Below are positions 1-12,540 of a stretch of 64,000 nucleotides of DNA, in pieces. The stretch covers positions 118,704,552 through 118,768,551 of the forward strand of contig VDFB02252616.1 in the NCBI GenBank assembly GCA_007258455.2, in the 5' to 3' direction. Below the pieces are notes generated by a model that saw only the letters and a list, made by a program, of their open reading frames with translations, was not told where the DNA came from and did not search any database. The position numbers were made by a program, and so were the translations under genes. The DNA is from Sequoia sempervirens (Eukaryota > Streptophyta > Pinopsida > Cupressales > Cupressaceae). The stretch's first letter is position 1. Each line of letters opens with the position of its first letter.

Positions 1-76
1 TAATGCAACCATTGACAATGGGAATACTATCCTAGGTCATACACCCTATAACTTTCTCATATCACCATCCAATCAA

Positions 77-2069
77 ATGTCTATCCCTAATTCACCATGT
101 CCTAGTCCTAATCCATTGGCCTCTCTACCTTCTAACCCATTAAACACTTCATTCCACCCATCATCATCTAATCCTCCATCAAATCCACACCCTAAATTCA
201 AAAATTTCAAAGATAAACCTATGGTATTACCTCAATCAACCCATCCACCTACAAAGGATGTGACCGAAGGGATACACGCAAGGAATCAATTGTTTCCATG
301 TCATCCAACTCATATGTTTGAACCTACCAAAGAGTCTTCAAACACCATGCCTATTCCTCTAACCCCATCATGTAGTCTCCCCCTTGAGCTTATTCAAGAG
401 TCTTCCCCATTGAGCCTAATTCAACCTCCATCATGTCTCCATGTCGTTAACCATCTAGAACATGTTGAGCCCATTCAAGAGTCATCCCCTTCCACTTCCA
501 TTCAAGCAAGCCAAGAGTTATGTCAAGAGCATTATCCTAAGCATGAGGAAACATCAACCTCTCATTCTAATCAAGATCTAGGCCCATCTAATGATCCCAC
601 TCATAACATACTTGGTACTATTTATGATCAAGCTCCCCTCTATGATCTTACTTATGATCAAGAAGGCCATGATGATCCTCTTAGCCAACTTTATGCATTC
701 CATGATCAAGAGCCTATCACTTCACGTATCCATGAGAAAGAAACCTCCATTGCTCCTATCCATGATCCATCAACATCCACTTCCCTTGATGAGACATATG
801 CCTCCCAAGCACACATAGAAGATCAAACAAATACCTTGGATCTAAGTAAACACAATGCTAATCAAGATCCTAATGATCCTCCATCACCCACTATCGACCC
901 CATTGAAAGTCCTCCATCATATCCTATTGCTCTTTCCATCCTCATTCATGAATTTTCCTCCTTAGAACAACAACAACCATTATCTTCCCTTGCTTCATTT
1001 TCTCCATCCAATACGGAACTTGTGTCTAGTTTTTTACCTACACCTAGTCCTGTTCTCCATTGCATACTCCAAAATATGAACCACCAAGGTAAAGGTTTAG
1101 ACCTTCATGAACAAGGTATTTTGGAGCCCATCCATGTCAAAGTCCCTCCACGCTCTTATGGCCTTGGACATACGCCCCAAGGACACCAATCTCAAGATGT
1201 TGGTACTTCCTCCATGCATCCTACATCCACCTCCTTCCATCATAATCCCTATCATAGCCCTAAAACATATGTTGCCATCTCTCCTCCATCATCCTACAAA
1301 TGTCAAAAGCATGTGACTATACACCTTCCACCATCCACTCTACCACCATTGCTTCCAACTCCTAATATCCCTCCATCTAATCTACCTCTGCTTCTCCCAA
1401 CACCTAATATCCCCATTATCCACTCCCCTTATCCACCTACCCACAAATCCTCTAAACATCTTAATCATGACCAATCAATGCACACATTGTCTAATAAATA
1501 AAGCTTCCACTCATTCCACCAAACCCAAGGGATTCCAAAACAAAAATTTGGATGCCTCTACACATAAAGTCAAAAATTCTAAAGGTCCTAATGCCTTAGC
1601 ATACAATTTCAAAAAGTCAAAGCCAAGTACATCTAAAAAGCTATATAATCCCATTTCTCCAAAAGAAAAGTCTAAAAAAAAAATGGTTTGGGTACCTAAT
1701 AAAAAAGAAATCAAGTCAAATGAGGCATCCACATCACAAAAATCCCAACCATCCCCTCCCATCCAAAATACACATTCCATTCAAAAATCTCAAATTCCTA
1801 AAACCCACAAGCAAAATAAAATTCATAAAAATACTAAGTCTATGTGGGTACCTAAAGCACTTCATCACCCATCTCCTAAGAAAACATCTCCATTGCTTCC
1901 TACACCACATCCACATCAAAAGCTTCAACATTTATCACAGTGTGTGCAACCATTGGTCATGGTTCCCTTCCATTTCACAACAATTCCACATACCTCCATC
2001 TCCCCACCCTTCACTCATTATCCTAGATATCTACCCCACCACCTTCCTATGGTCCATGCTTTTGGCTAA
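77..2069 (+). CDS. Low-complexity His/Pro/Ser-rich ORF pair inside the retrotransposon
   Basis: A 474-codon frame (77-1501) overlaps by about 35 bases a second frame (1467-2069, 200 codons), so a one-base frameshift probably splits one ancestral reading frame. The first part is rich in Pro, Ser, His, Asn and Gln with repeated 'YDQE/HDQE' and 'PIQESSP' phrases. The second is Lys-rich and carries two related phrases, KMVWVPNKK and KSMWVPKA. I recognise no domain. The length is far above chance and the composition resembles accessory or gag-adjacent frames of plant LTR elements, but composition bias alone could keep the frame open. Function unknown; it could be a decayed gag/linker region. Confidence 0.4.
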
Positions 2070-2833
2070 GCCTCCTCATTCATCTTTTCCATAAGTCCCA
2101 TATAATCCCTATCATCTTCCCTACATAATCTGTATCATAATCTACTATTTCCTCCATAATCCACATCATAATCCATCATCTACCTACTCCATCTCCCTTT
2201 CATGTCATCCCTTACCAACATCTATGAGCATAATGACATTTGACATGGTCCATACGATGACATCCATCTAGTGGGACTATCACCTTTCATGGAACTAGAC
2301 ACTTGAGTCCCTCCTATCCATATTCCCCTTCTCCTATCCAAAAATAAAAAATGAAAAAAAAAGTAAAGAGAAATCCCTTCGTCCAATAGTGAAAACCTAG
2401 TAAATAGGCGCCCTGGATAAGTACCATGATGAAAACCTAGAAAATAGGCATCATGTGTAGGTTGATCTTCTATGTCACTTACACTTGGGAGCACAATGTC
2501 TTATATATCCAACCTATCATTCATGTAATATCATTTCCATCCTACCTACCATCTTATCTATCATACATACCTATCATCTAGAGTCGACTTATCCACCCTT
2601 TTCCTTTTGATCTTGATGAAGATATAGGGGAAAAAGGTTGAAACATGTTTTGGGTATCTCTTGACATACCTCATCCTATCTAAACCAACCATATCATTAT
2701 CCTTACCATCCATACATCTATCATGAGCCTTTTATCCCTTATCCCATCACCCACCCTTGCACCTATACTTGGTTTTCCCCTTGTCTTCGGTATCTAGCAC
2801 AAAGGCTACTCAAATTTTCATCCTTTGACACCT

Positions 2834-2968
2834 CAAAACATTTCAAAAGTCCAAAAAAATCAAAACATTTCAAAAGTCCAAAAAAATCAAAACATTTCAA
2901 AATTCCAAAAAAAAAAATCAAAATATTTCAAAAAAAAATCAAAACATTTCAAAAGTCCAAAAATAAAA
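2834..2968 (+). repeat. 27-bp A-rich short tandem repeat
   Basis: A 27-base unit (CAAAACATTTCAAAAGTCCA followed by an A run and T) occurs twice exactly in tandem at 2834-2860 and 2861-2887, then three more times with changes to about 2968. It lies in the non-coding 3' part of the retrotransposon. The rest of 2100-3914 holds no coding frame that I can support. Confidence 0.85.
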
Positions 2969-3914
2969 TCAAAATATCCCAAATAATTCAAAAGAAAAAA
3001 GGAAAAAGGTCCTAAAAAAAAGACAAAAAAATCAAATAGCCAACAAAAATCCAAGCAATAAAATCAAACCAAGTTATTTCTTCCAATCAACTCAATCGCA
3101 TCAATTCAAGCAATAATCCAAATGCAAGTCAATCCTTAATCCATACCAATCAAGTCAATCAATCTTGTCAAATCATCCAATCACATCCTTTAGTCTTGAT
3201 CCTAATCTTGTCATAAACCAAATCAGCCAATGTCTTAGTCAATCACTCATCCTTGTGTTGATCTAGGGATATATCATTCCCCGCAATGACAACACTATCA
3301 TCATCATCAATCAATCAATCAACAGTTTACAACTTGACAGGGGCAATACCTTGTGTTTTTTTTTGAATCATTTGTGCATGCTTGCTTGCTTGCTTGTCTG
3401 TGTTATCATTTTATCTTTCATTTGTATCACATCCATATCATTTCCAGCTAATATTCATATCTTGTGTATGTTGGAATAGTTTTTTGCATTATCCTTTGCA
3501 TATAAGGTCACATAATACCTTCTGTGCATTAAGACTTTAATGCTCTAAGTCTACTTCCTCATACGTCTAGACAAGGTTGTATTACGCTAGGGCTCGAGAC
3601 ACATCATCACCTTGGTCCTTATACCTTGGTGCATAATGTCTAGTGCTAAATCAAACATCATGGTTGCTCACTTTCATTGCAGCATAATGCATCCTTCACT
3701 TCTTCTATCTATTCCTTCATCTTTAGTTCTTGACCTATCCCTTTCATTTCGAGAGCCTACCCATGTTTGTCAAACCTGCCTATCCTCTCGAGGGGGCATC
3801 ATCATTCCATCACCATCATATTCTTATATCATCACCCATTTTCTTCTATCCACACCTTAGCTTCTTTGAAATGATGTTACTTGACACAAATCTCATCATC
3901 TCGAACATCATCTC

Positions 3915-3928
3915 AAAGAGGGAAAAAA
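3915..3928 (+). other. Polypurine tract of the retrotransposon
   Basis: Fourteen purines in a row (AAAGAGGGAAAAAA) sit immediately before the TG that opens the LTR, the expected place for plus-strand DNA priming in LTR elements. Confidence 0.55.
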
Positions 3929-4849
3929 TGTAGACACCTAAAAATGTCCTCTTACAATGCCTTGTCACAACATTGCATCATTTAGCCATCTTGTAGCATG
4001 TTTTTCCCTACGTACCCATGTCATCATCTAATTAGTTAAATAAATATTATTTATTTGACTAATTTCATTTATTCCCTTCCCATGCATAATCCATCCATTC
4101 CTCTAATGTTAATTAAATAATTTATATTATTTAATTAATTAAATCATTTCTATTCATTCTTCTAATGTTAATTAAATAATTTATATTATTTAATTAATGA
4201 ATTCATAAATTTAACATTAATTAAATAAATCAAATATTTATTTAATTAATAAAATCTTAAAAGGATATTCTCACTTTCTTTCCAAAATTTGAACTCATGT
4301 GTATCTAATTAATTTATTTAATTAGATAATTCATCAATTATTCCTCTCGTCTTTTTCAGGATTTATTTCTTTTAAAACAATAAATCATAAATCTTTCTAT
4401 CTTTTTAAAATCTTATCTCATCTCGTTGTATTTCCTCTTTTGTCAAAACTCAAATCCTTATCAAATCTTATCAAATCTTATCTTTGTCCACATCGAAACT
4501 CTATAAATCTAACCTTTCATAGGCCATTTGCATCGAATCTTCATCTAGCATCCTCACTCTATCAAAATCAGTCTTCAATCTTTCATCCATCTCCATCTAT
4601 CACCTTCGTCATGTTGTTATGATGCTAAATTGAGCAACCAACATTCCTCCAACAATCAACCTTCAAAATCTTGCATTCTTATGTAGGTGGAGAAGAGCCA
4701 TGGAGGTCAATCACATCTAGTTTAAAAATTGGTTTGCATATCTTTTATTTATTTGCATTTTCATTCTAGTTGTACTTCATGGTGCTTGATAGGGTTTAGT
4801 TAGTTTATTGTTTTCAATACTAAATCTGATTGACTTTTCCCAATCTACA
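3929..4849 (+). repeat. 3' LTR, 921 bp
   Basis: The LTR begins TGTAGACACC and is proposed to end ATCTACA, giving a 6-bp terminal inverted repeat TGTAGA/TCTACA. A CTATAAATC box at 4501-4509 is a good candidate promoter for the R region. Several ATTAATTAAATAATTTATATTATTTAA-like inverted blocks lie at 4090-4260. The right boundary is less certain than the left because the partner LTR is outside the window. Confidence 0.6.
4501..4509 (+). promoter_or_regulatory. TATA box in the LTR
   Basis: CTATAAATC about 570 bp into the LTR, followed by a CT/AT-rich leader. This fits an LTR promoter; no transcription data are available. Confidence 0.45.
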
Positions 4850-5082
4850 AGTAATAATCTATTCCCTCTTCATTTTTTTCATCTACATAAACATGCCCTA
4901 GATTGATATGTGCAACAAAGTAGATAAATTAGTCAACATTACAAAAACACTACAAAGTAAGATAACATTATGAATATCAAAAACTATATAAGTAGATATA
5001 TTACCTGGTTGAATTAGATCTGATATGTGGTCAAATTCAGCCTATGATTCCATCTACGTCAATTCCAGTGTCATCAGGGGTC

Positions 5083-5870
5083 AGGTATGTGTAGGATCAT
5101 CATGGAAAAAACATGCCCTTAAGTGGCAAAAAATTCAGAAAAATCAGAGTTAGGCAACTTGGCGTAAAAAATTGAATAAGTTATCTATATTATTTAAAAA
5201 ATAAGTAAGAATAGAATCTTTAGAAAATTGAATGTAGTTTCTAAACTACTAGGTTTGTTTAAAGAATAAAAAATTCTATTTGGTGAAAATTTGAAATTTC
5301 AATGCAGTAGTACTTAAATTCAAGGAAAAAATAAGTAGGTGTCTATCTAACCACCCTAACCACAATAAAATGATAATATTTTTTATAAGATTTTAGATAT
5401 AAGTAGAGGACTCATGTCGGATGTGATGCATATTTTTTTGTAATTTGTTTCCAAGTAAATAATTAATTATGAATTTTTATTACAAATTTTAAAAATATAA
5501 AAACTTATATGTCTGAACACCTTAACTTGGTCAAAACTTCATGAAATTCATTTTTTCTTTTTTCAATCCTATAGTATGTGAAGTATAGAATGTAACGCAT
5601 GTTTTGGATTCAAAAAATGTGATATCGTTTGAAAGCTATAAAAAAATTTCAATCAGCCTATCAATCAAGACTTTAGTTGTAATTTGAATAGAAAATGAAT
5701 AATAATTACTTATTAAATTCAAAGTAAAGCATAATTTATATTTGTGGAAAGATGAGAATCTCCTTTAAAATCCCTTTTCGTTTCATCAATTTTAGGTAAA
5801 AAAAAAGTTGTTAGCCACATACCCATCATATTGCCACTTTTTGGCCCATCATGATCCTGCACATGTACCT
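5083..5870. mobile_element. MITE-like element, copy 1 (788 bp)
   Basis: Left end AGGTATGTGTAGGATCAT and right end (reverse complement) AGGTACATGTGCAGGATCAT form terminal inverted repeats. GGTC flanks both sides (5079-5082 and 5871-5874), a candidate 4-bp target duplication. The whole interior aligns by eye with 42963-43765, including the same order of landmarks (CCACCCTAACCACAATAAAATGA, split here only by naming; TTTTTGGCCCATCATGATCC near the right end). No open frame; probably non-autonomous. Superfamily not assigned. Confidence 0.75.
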
Positions 5871-6857
5871 GGTCAATACATATCAAGTGGGATAAGATAA
5901 CCACCATTCGTCAACCAACTCTTTTGACTTGCACTCATTCCAAGCTTGAATTATACATGAAGAACAAAAGCATGCCATCTTTCGTGCATGGATACTCCAT
6001 GAACTTGCATTTGATCTTCTGAAATATTATAGTTCACTTGATCTTTTTAGTGTACAACAATCCTCATATGGTGTAATGTTAGTATCATCTATCAACCAAA
6101 AAATCTACAAACTGAAGACTTACCTTTATTATCTAGATCCATCGAATCATTACACCACTCGATGATTAATTTTTCATCTTTCAACTTTGCATTATCTTTA
6201 TACTTGAACTCTTCTCGTGCTATGGCTCTTTTGATACATGCTCTTGCACCATCATGCTCCCCCTTTCCATGCCCTGCCTCACAAAAATTTCACATATGTT
6301 GAACACTTGTAATATGATGCATCCTACTCAACCAATAGAACATTCGTGAGTTTTTGAATTGTGATGGCGCAATTATCTGACCATATGATATGATGACTGA
6401 ATGATATGCCCCTTCTACCCAAATCATTGTAAAACACCTTAAAGCAACCTTGCACAAACTATGTAGAATGTGTGTGATCATCACTAATATTAAAAGGATA
6501 CTCCCTTATGATCTTTCTGTCATCCTTTGTACTATCATTCATGATGAGCATAATTTTTGGTCCAATTTTGGGTAGAATCTATAGTTTATTTGCTAGCAAT
6601 TGTCATGAACTTTGATGCGAAATGTTGATATTTTCATAATGTTTCCCTCAAACCATAGACATTGGACTTAATCCTATTTCTACAAGTTTTAATGACATTG
6701 GCATAGTATGTGGATTATCTATATTTATTTTGCATGTGGTTGATTAATGCTCCTTAAGGTGGTTATAGATATGTATTTATTGTGCATATTGACATTGTCA
6801 TGCAGATTTAATTTGAGGATGCTAAGTTGAGGAAGACACCGCCAGTTGGGCATGCAC
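5871..6857. other. Non-coding stretch
   Basis: AT-rich sequence without a supportable gene or clear repeat. The same holds for 4850-5078. Short open frames on either strand have no recognisable content. Confidence 0.5.
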
Positions 6858-7480
6858 TGTAACGTCCAGCAAAGGAATGGCTCAAAGGTAAAAAGAGGTC
6901 GATGACAGAAGATTCCTCATGCAAACCAAATGTAATCGCCTTGTAGTGTACTTTAATGTTGGTTGAGCATATGTGGGCGTTACTATTGTGCTAAATCTAT
7001 GTTTGGACTTGCGTGTCTGACCAGATTCCATGCACATGTAACCGCCGCCACTCCACTTTCTTTGTTTTCCCTAAATGGCATCCTCCCAATCATGGAGTTG
7101 ACTGCCTTGTTTAGTTGATAGTATAAATAAAGATTTGATGCTCCTTTTTTGGAGGTTGCACGGTTTGATATTGTTCTTGCACTCTCAAGTCTTCAGTAAT
7201 ACAAATGCATTACTCTTTTGTACTCGTGATTTACAGTGAATAAAATAAAGTTTTGAGTTCGAGCATCTGAGTTCTAATTAGTTTTAGAGGATACTTATCC
7301 AAGGGGTCCCACTTGGTGAGTAATATATCCTCTTAGTTTAGTATTAGTTTAGTATTACTTGTTGTTTGGTAAATAGTTTGAAATCTGGCACCGATTGTTC
7401 TTGCAACCACTAGAATTCCATTCTGTGACTGTTCCTACAACCAAAGCAGACAGAGTAGCGCCCTGTTGTTGCTCAAATTT
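6858..7480 (+). repeat. Possible degraded LTR
   Basis: TGTAACGTCC opens a block with a TATA-like AGTATAAATAAAG near 7121, a polyadenylation-like AATAAAATAAAG near 7238 and a TCTGGCACCGATTG sequence near 7385 that resembles a decayed primer-binding site. No partner copy or target duplication was found, so this is a tentative call. 7480-7840 shows nothing recognisable. Confidence 0.25.
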
Positions 7481-7839
7481 TCATTTTTGCTATGCATTTT
7501 AGTTTGATGTAGTTGTTGATTGATGATTAGCATTTATGGTATTCCCTTCTAAGCAATTTACTTTCAGTATTGTGAGTTCCTTAGCTGTAGAATGCAAATG
7601 GCCACTCTGGGTTCCTAGTGCACATATGTGTTGACCCATTTCAAGTTCACGTCCCTGGGTTGACAAGTTAAATGCACCTTCATGATGATTGAAATGGCTA
7701 TTCAGGTTAGATGTCCAATCTCTGAATCATGGTTGTAAGGGCTTAGTTATTAAATCATCGTAGGAGGCCAACAATTGACATGAATGAATGCAATGTGTAC
7801 AAATATAGAAACCTATGTGGAGTTGTAATATTGTGATTA

Positions 7840-9660
7840 CACCTCACATTATGGTTGTAGACTATATTTCTCTACAAATTCGATGACTGAAATAATGCTA
7901 CAAAGTGGAAATGTGTCTTTTCATGACTTGAATTGCAATTTCAACCATCGAGCTCTATGGGTATGCCTTGCATACTCATATACTATCATGAAATGTAGAC
8001 ATAAACTAATCAATTGGAATCTTTTGAATAACCAAATCACACCTTTTCGCTTATTTACCATCTTTTGTATTATATGCCACTATTTTATACTTGTCTAACT
8101 CTACTAATTCGTTTTCAACTGCATGTGTTTTTTCCATATGTTCACATATTGGCATATGTTGCAATCCACCACAATGATGACATGTGCCATCCAAGCATAA
8201 TTTCCTGTAGAATATTTGACGTTTCTCTCTTTCACATAAAATTATTGATATGAAGAATCTTGAATATGTAGGTGGGGCATGTATGTCACAATCCTACAAA
8301 ACATTGTTAGTATGCAAATCTAAACATATGGACCGATAAACATCAAAAAGGTTATAGAATTCAATATGTAATCTAGAAAAAAAAGTAGTGCTTGTGTGAT
8401 CTATTTTGACATAGAAAATTTTTAGCATTTCAAAATATCTTTGACAAATTTTAACTTGAGGATACATCTTTAGAAATTTACCAAAAAACTGTGTTTGATT
8501 CGTATCCAAAAAATGCTTTGGATGTGGCTCACAGTTTTGACTATCGATTCTCCATCTTACCACATCCCTTTGATTCAGAGATACCCTTGTGTAATTATTC
8601 CAAAAGTATTCAATTATTGATCTCAATGCTTCAACAATTGGTTTATCTTTTCATGGTAGTCTCCTTGAGAATTCCCATAATTCATTGGCATTGGTTTCTG
8701 AAATTCTTTGGTTCCTTCCAACAACTCTTGATAAAGATTTTCTATTAGTTTTTATAATGAGATGATTTTTCTTCATTTGATTACTTTCTATTGTCGATGT
8801 AATGACACATCATGTGACATTACTATCTTTTGTGTGTGAGGTGTTACCCACCCTCTCATGTGCACACATTAGATTCTTCACAATAGATTTTTCACTTGAA
8901 TCCTTTGATGTTCTCAACCCAAGAATCTTCATCATGGACCTATACTTTATACTTTGCATCATTTCAACAAATAATTGACATCTTGCAGTCTCATTTAACT
9001 TTTCAAAGAACACTCTCCAAATATTATGGGAATATCTTCTACAAGTGTGTTTTGGAATATTACATTTCATTGGCTACAAAATATTCTCATCAATATCAAT
9101 CAAATACTTTGGATTTCTATGCAAAATACTAGGTGGTGTTCTCAAAGGTAAATTCCTCTCAACATTAGAAATTTTATCAATATTTAAATGAGATGGGCTA
9201 GATGGCATACCTTCGGTTGGAGATGCAATAGATGGCATACCTTCAAGTTGAGATGGGAATGATGGTGTACCTCCTTCCTCAGATGTGAGTGATTATGTAC
9301 TCTCAACTTGAGATGTGGTAGATGGTGTCCCTCCATCTTGACTTGTATTAAAGGATGTGTCTTCAACTACGGTATTCAAATTTGTCATAGCACAAATTTT
9401 TTGCATTCATTCCCTTTGTGCCGCCAATACCTTATCTCTTGTTGATGGTTGAAGTTCCTCTTCAATTGGCATGTCTTCGATAATCATGTCCAATTTCCTC
9501 TTCTCACGAAGTTCCCTCATATTTGTTGCTTTCTTCTCATTCTTAGCTTCTTGCTCTTCCTATGTTGGTTTAATTCTTAATCATTTCCTTAGCATGATGG
9601 AGAATTTTATCTATAGCATGATAAAGAGACAAATATCAGTTCCAAAAAAATGAATCCATA
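7840..9660 (-). pseudogene. Decayed transposon-like protein gene, family A/B copy A
   Basis: Reading the minus strand from 9660 downward, pieces in shifting frames give an acidic/basic N-terminal region (REKRKLDMIIEDMPIEEEL), a Ser/Pro-rich linker with repeated 'GGTPS/GMPS' units (9190-9350), then a conserved-looking block: RVVGRNQR, ELWEFSRRLP, WNNYTRVSLNQRDVVRWRID (8543-8602), FLKMYPQVKICQRYFEMLK. Below 8290 come FYRKLCLDGTCHHCGG, a possible CxxC site, then HTHRARWLKLQFKS and SIISVIEFVEKYSLQP (about 7852-7970). At least six stops or frameshifts interrupt it. The same order of blocks occurs in 31689-32960. It resembles, from memory, large repeat-encoded proteins of plants; I do not assign a transposase superfamily. 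Confidence 0.6.
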
Positions 9661-9874
9661 CAAATAAACAAAATATATATCATTCAACCCTTCATATAAA
9701 ATACATACAATCATCATGTATAAGAGTAAATCTCACTCAACCATGATGAATAAAAAAGTATTTCTACCTTGCAAAAATTTATCATGTGACTTTTCTCTAG
9801 CCATTTTCTAACGTATGACCTACCAATATAATGTCCACAAATAGACATGTATGCAAAAAATCGTAGCATAGACA

Positions 9875-11345
9875 AAACACATGAATTTTTTGATAGAATG
9901 CCTTAAAGAAATGTGGTCTCTTGGAATGCCATGATTGCAAGATAAGCACAAAATGGATTTTTTAAAAGACATTACAAAATTTCAAGAAAATACAATTGGC
10001 AAGTATAAATCCAAATTCCACAACTTTTTTCAACATCCTACCTTTGGAATAAGGTATGGGCATCAATCAAATCATTGAAAGAAAGGGAGATTTTTTTCAA
10101 ATGTTATAATTGCAACTCCCTTGGAAAACATGTATGATAAATATGGAAGCATAGACAAGGAATGTGAATTTTTTTACAAAATGCATCAAAGAGATATAGC
10201 ATGGATTGTAATGATTGTGGGACATGCACAAAAATGGATTTGTTGAAAAGGTTTTGGAAACTTCTAGGAAATGCAATCAGTGGATGTCAAGCCAAATTCT
10301 ACAACCTTTGTCGAGATCCTTCCTACCCATGCTAAGAAAGGATATTTGGAATAGGATATGGACATCCATTAAAGCATTAAGGATAGAGGAACTTTTTAAC
10401 TTTATAGTTATAGCTTACCCTAGTAGATGTGTTAAAAAATGTGGAAGTATAGACAAGATAGGTGGATTGTTTGGGAAAATGCCTCAAAGACATATGGTCT
10501 CATGGAGCATAATGATTGTAGAATATGCACAAAATGGATTTGTTAAAAAAAAAATTAGAGTCCTTCAAGAAAATGCAATTGGAAAGTTTAAATCCAAAAT
10601 TGACAACCTTTGATAGCATCCCCCTACATTTTCCAAAATGGGCTATTTTAAACAAGGTATGGGCATCCCTCAAACCATAATGGAAGGGGGTTTTTTTTCA
10701 AATGTTATAGTTGCAAATTCCCTATTAGACATGTATACAAAATGTGGAATCATATACAAGGAATATGAATTTTTTGAAATGATACCTCAAACAAATGTCA
10801 TCTTATGGAATGCACAGATTGCAAGATATGCACAAAAATATTTTTTTTATAATATTTACTAGCATGATTCCTACCTATACTAAAATGGGAGCTTTGGAAT
10901 AAGGTACGGACATCCATCAAAGCATAATTAAATAGGGATTTTTTCCATATTATATTTTGAAATTTTTTGGTAGAAATGTATGCAAAATGTGGAAGCATAG
11001 ACAAGGCACATGAACTATTTGACATATAATTTCTCAAAGAAATTTGGTCTCATGGAATACCATGATTTTATTATGAACAAAATGATATTTTTGAACTTTA
11101 TGTATTATAAAATTTCAACTAAATGCAATTTGTAGATGAAAAGACAAATTTCATGACTTTTGCCAACATCCTCCTTGTTTATGCCAAAATGGGAGCTTTG
11201 GAACAAGTTATGGGCATCCATCGAAGCATAATGGAAGGGGGAATTTTTTCAAATGTTATAGTTGCAACTACCCTAGTAGACATGTATGAAAAATGTGGAG
11301 CCACATACAAGGCACACAAACTATTTGACATAATTCCTTAGAGAA
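9875..11345 (+). pseudogene. Pentatricopeptide-repeat (PPR, PLS-type) pseudogene
   Basis: Repeated blocks of about 300 bp encode recognisable PPR phrases in changing frames: 'VKKCGSIDKIGGLFGKMPQR' with 'VSWSIMIVEYAQNGF' (10430-10545), 'VIVANSLLDMYTKCG' with 'NVILWNAQIARYAQK' (10705-10840), 'MGALEQVMGIHRSIMEGG' with 'VATTLVDMYEKCG' (11190-11310). The phrase for 'MG.HQ.I' recurs near 10045, 10345, 10650, 10898 and 11198. PPR proteins bind organellar RNA and act in its editing or processing. Many stops and frameshifts, and no start, targeting peptide or E/DYW tail seen, so this is a dead copy. The ~100-residue P-L-S period is clear. Confidence 0.85.
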
Positions 11346-12279
11346 GGGAAGAAAGGAAGAATCTATGTGGATATTAAAGCAATGCAAACCATGATTTGTT
11401 TGGTTGCACAAGAGCCAAATGATACTATAAGAGAAGCCAAACCACTACAAAGAGTAAAGAATTGTGTAGTTTTAAATGTGCCAAGAGGGGCTAAGGTTAT
11501 AATGAGAATTTTCAAAGGAACCCCCTTGAATGCTCATAGATGTCAATAATTTAATAAACAATTATTAACATGGAATATGCATTTTAACAAAATATAATCT
11601 AATCCCTTAGAAAAATATAATGTATTTGATTAAGGCTATGTATGTTGAGCACTCAAATTTATCATACTTAGCAAAATATAATCCCAAAATCAACATAATA
11701 ACAAAATCAAAGCATTGTACTAAGCATGTATGATAAGGGATGATATAGAAACATAATAGAATGAAGGAAAATTTAAAGAACACGTATAAAGACTTGTCAT
11801 ACCTTAAAAGCAGAGATTCAAATGAAGAAACTACCCAATTATGTGTAGTTTTTTTTCTTCTTGCATCAAACTCCTCAATGATTTTAGATTTTCACAAACT
11901 TGCTTCCTTTTCAATGTTCAATTGTATATAACTCTAATAGAATTCCTAAAAAATATACAATTAACCAATGTATAATGCTAAATTCCTAATATTCAATCAC
12001 AATTAACATTGTAACAATACAAAAATTGAAACTTGTATTGATATATATCAAATTTGGTGTGAAAGCTCTGTTATTTCCTCCTTCCTAAGTTGGAAAACTA
12101 GAAAATGGTGGTGGAAATTTGATGCAAAGGTGGTAGAATGTGTAAAATTTGCACGTGCACTTCCTAATAGCATCAAAAAGTTTTTTTTTGTTTGATCACA
12201 CGTAGAACCAGAAGAATAATAGAGCATGTGGGCCTAGATCACGGGTGTCCTATCTATTTTACCATTTTTAGAGCAATAC
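11346..12279. other. Non-coding stretch
   Basis: AT-rich DNA with no supportable gene. A 60-codon frame at 11367-11549 follows the PPR remnant but carries no motif I recognise. Confidence 0.5.
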
Positions 12280-12313
12280 AAAACACACTCACATTATAAT
12301 GTGAGTGTGTTTT
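12280..12313. repeat. Perfect 34-bp palindrome
   Basis: AAAACACACTCACATT and its exact reverse complement are joined at a TTATAA centre. Similar TTATAA-centred ACACAC/GTGTGT motifs recur at 18441-18640, 31130-31250, 45180-45310 and 60510-60590. Confidence 0.9.
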
Positions 12314-12540
12314 AGCTTTCTTTACAAAATGGCCATATTTCAACTTCTCCAAAATGCGTTCACATTATGAAAAAGATGATTTTGTAGAGGTTTCCTAACT
12401 CTTATCATGTTTCAATATGGGCTTGGGTTGGCATACACCAATGAGACCTTTCTTTGATAAATTATTACATCTTCTAAGTGTTGTGTATGTCTTGTTTTGT
12501 GTGTGATATGCAATTTCACCAAAATTCCCTATATGCTCAA

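Larger units (their letters stand above)
1..4849 (+). mobile_element. 3' part of an LTR retrotransposon (probably Ty3/gypsy)
   Basis: The segment ends in a purine tract (3915-3928) followed directly by a sequence with LTR properties: starts TGTAGA, ends TCTACA, and has a TATA box inside. Upstream lie low-complexity open frames (77-2069) and a long non-coding stretch with short direct duplications, for example GAAAACCTAG near 2391 and 2432. No reverse transcriptase or integrase is visible, so either the element is one that carries an extra 3' ORF region and its pol lies left of the window, or the element is non-autonomous. The superfamily is inferred from LTR style only. The 5' LTR would lie outside the window. 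Confidence 0.55.

Noticed and set aside
7883..8748. Plus-strand frames of 60-85 codons
   Set aside because: Antisense shadows of decayed family A/B copy A, which reads on the minus strand.
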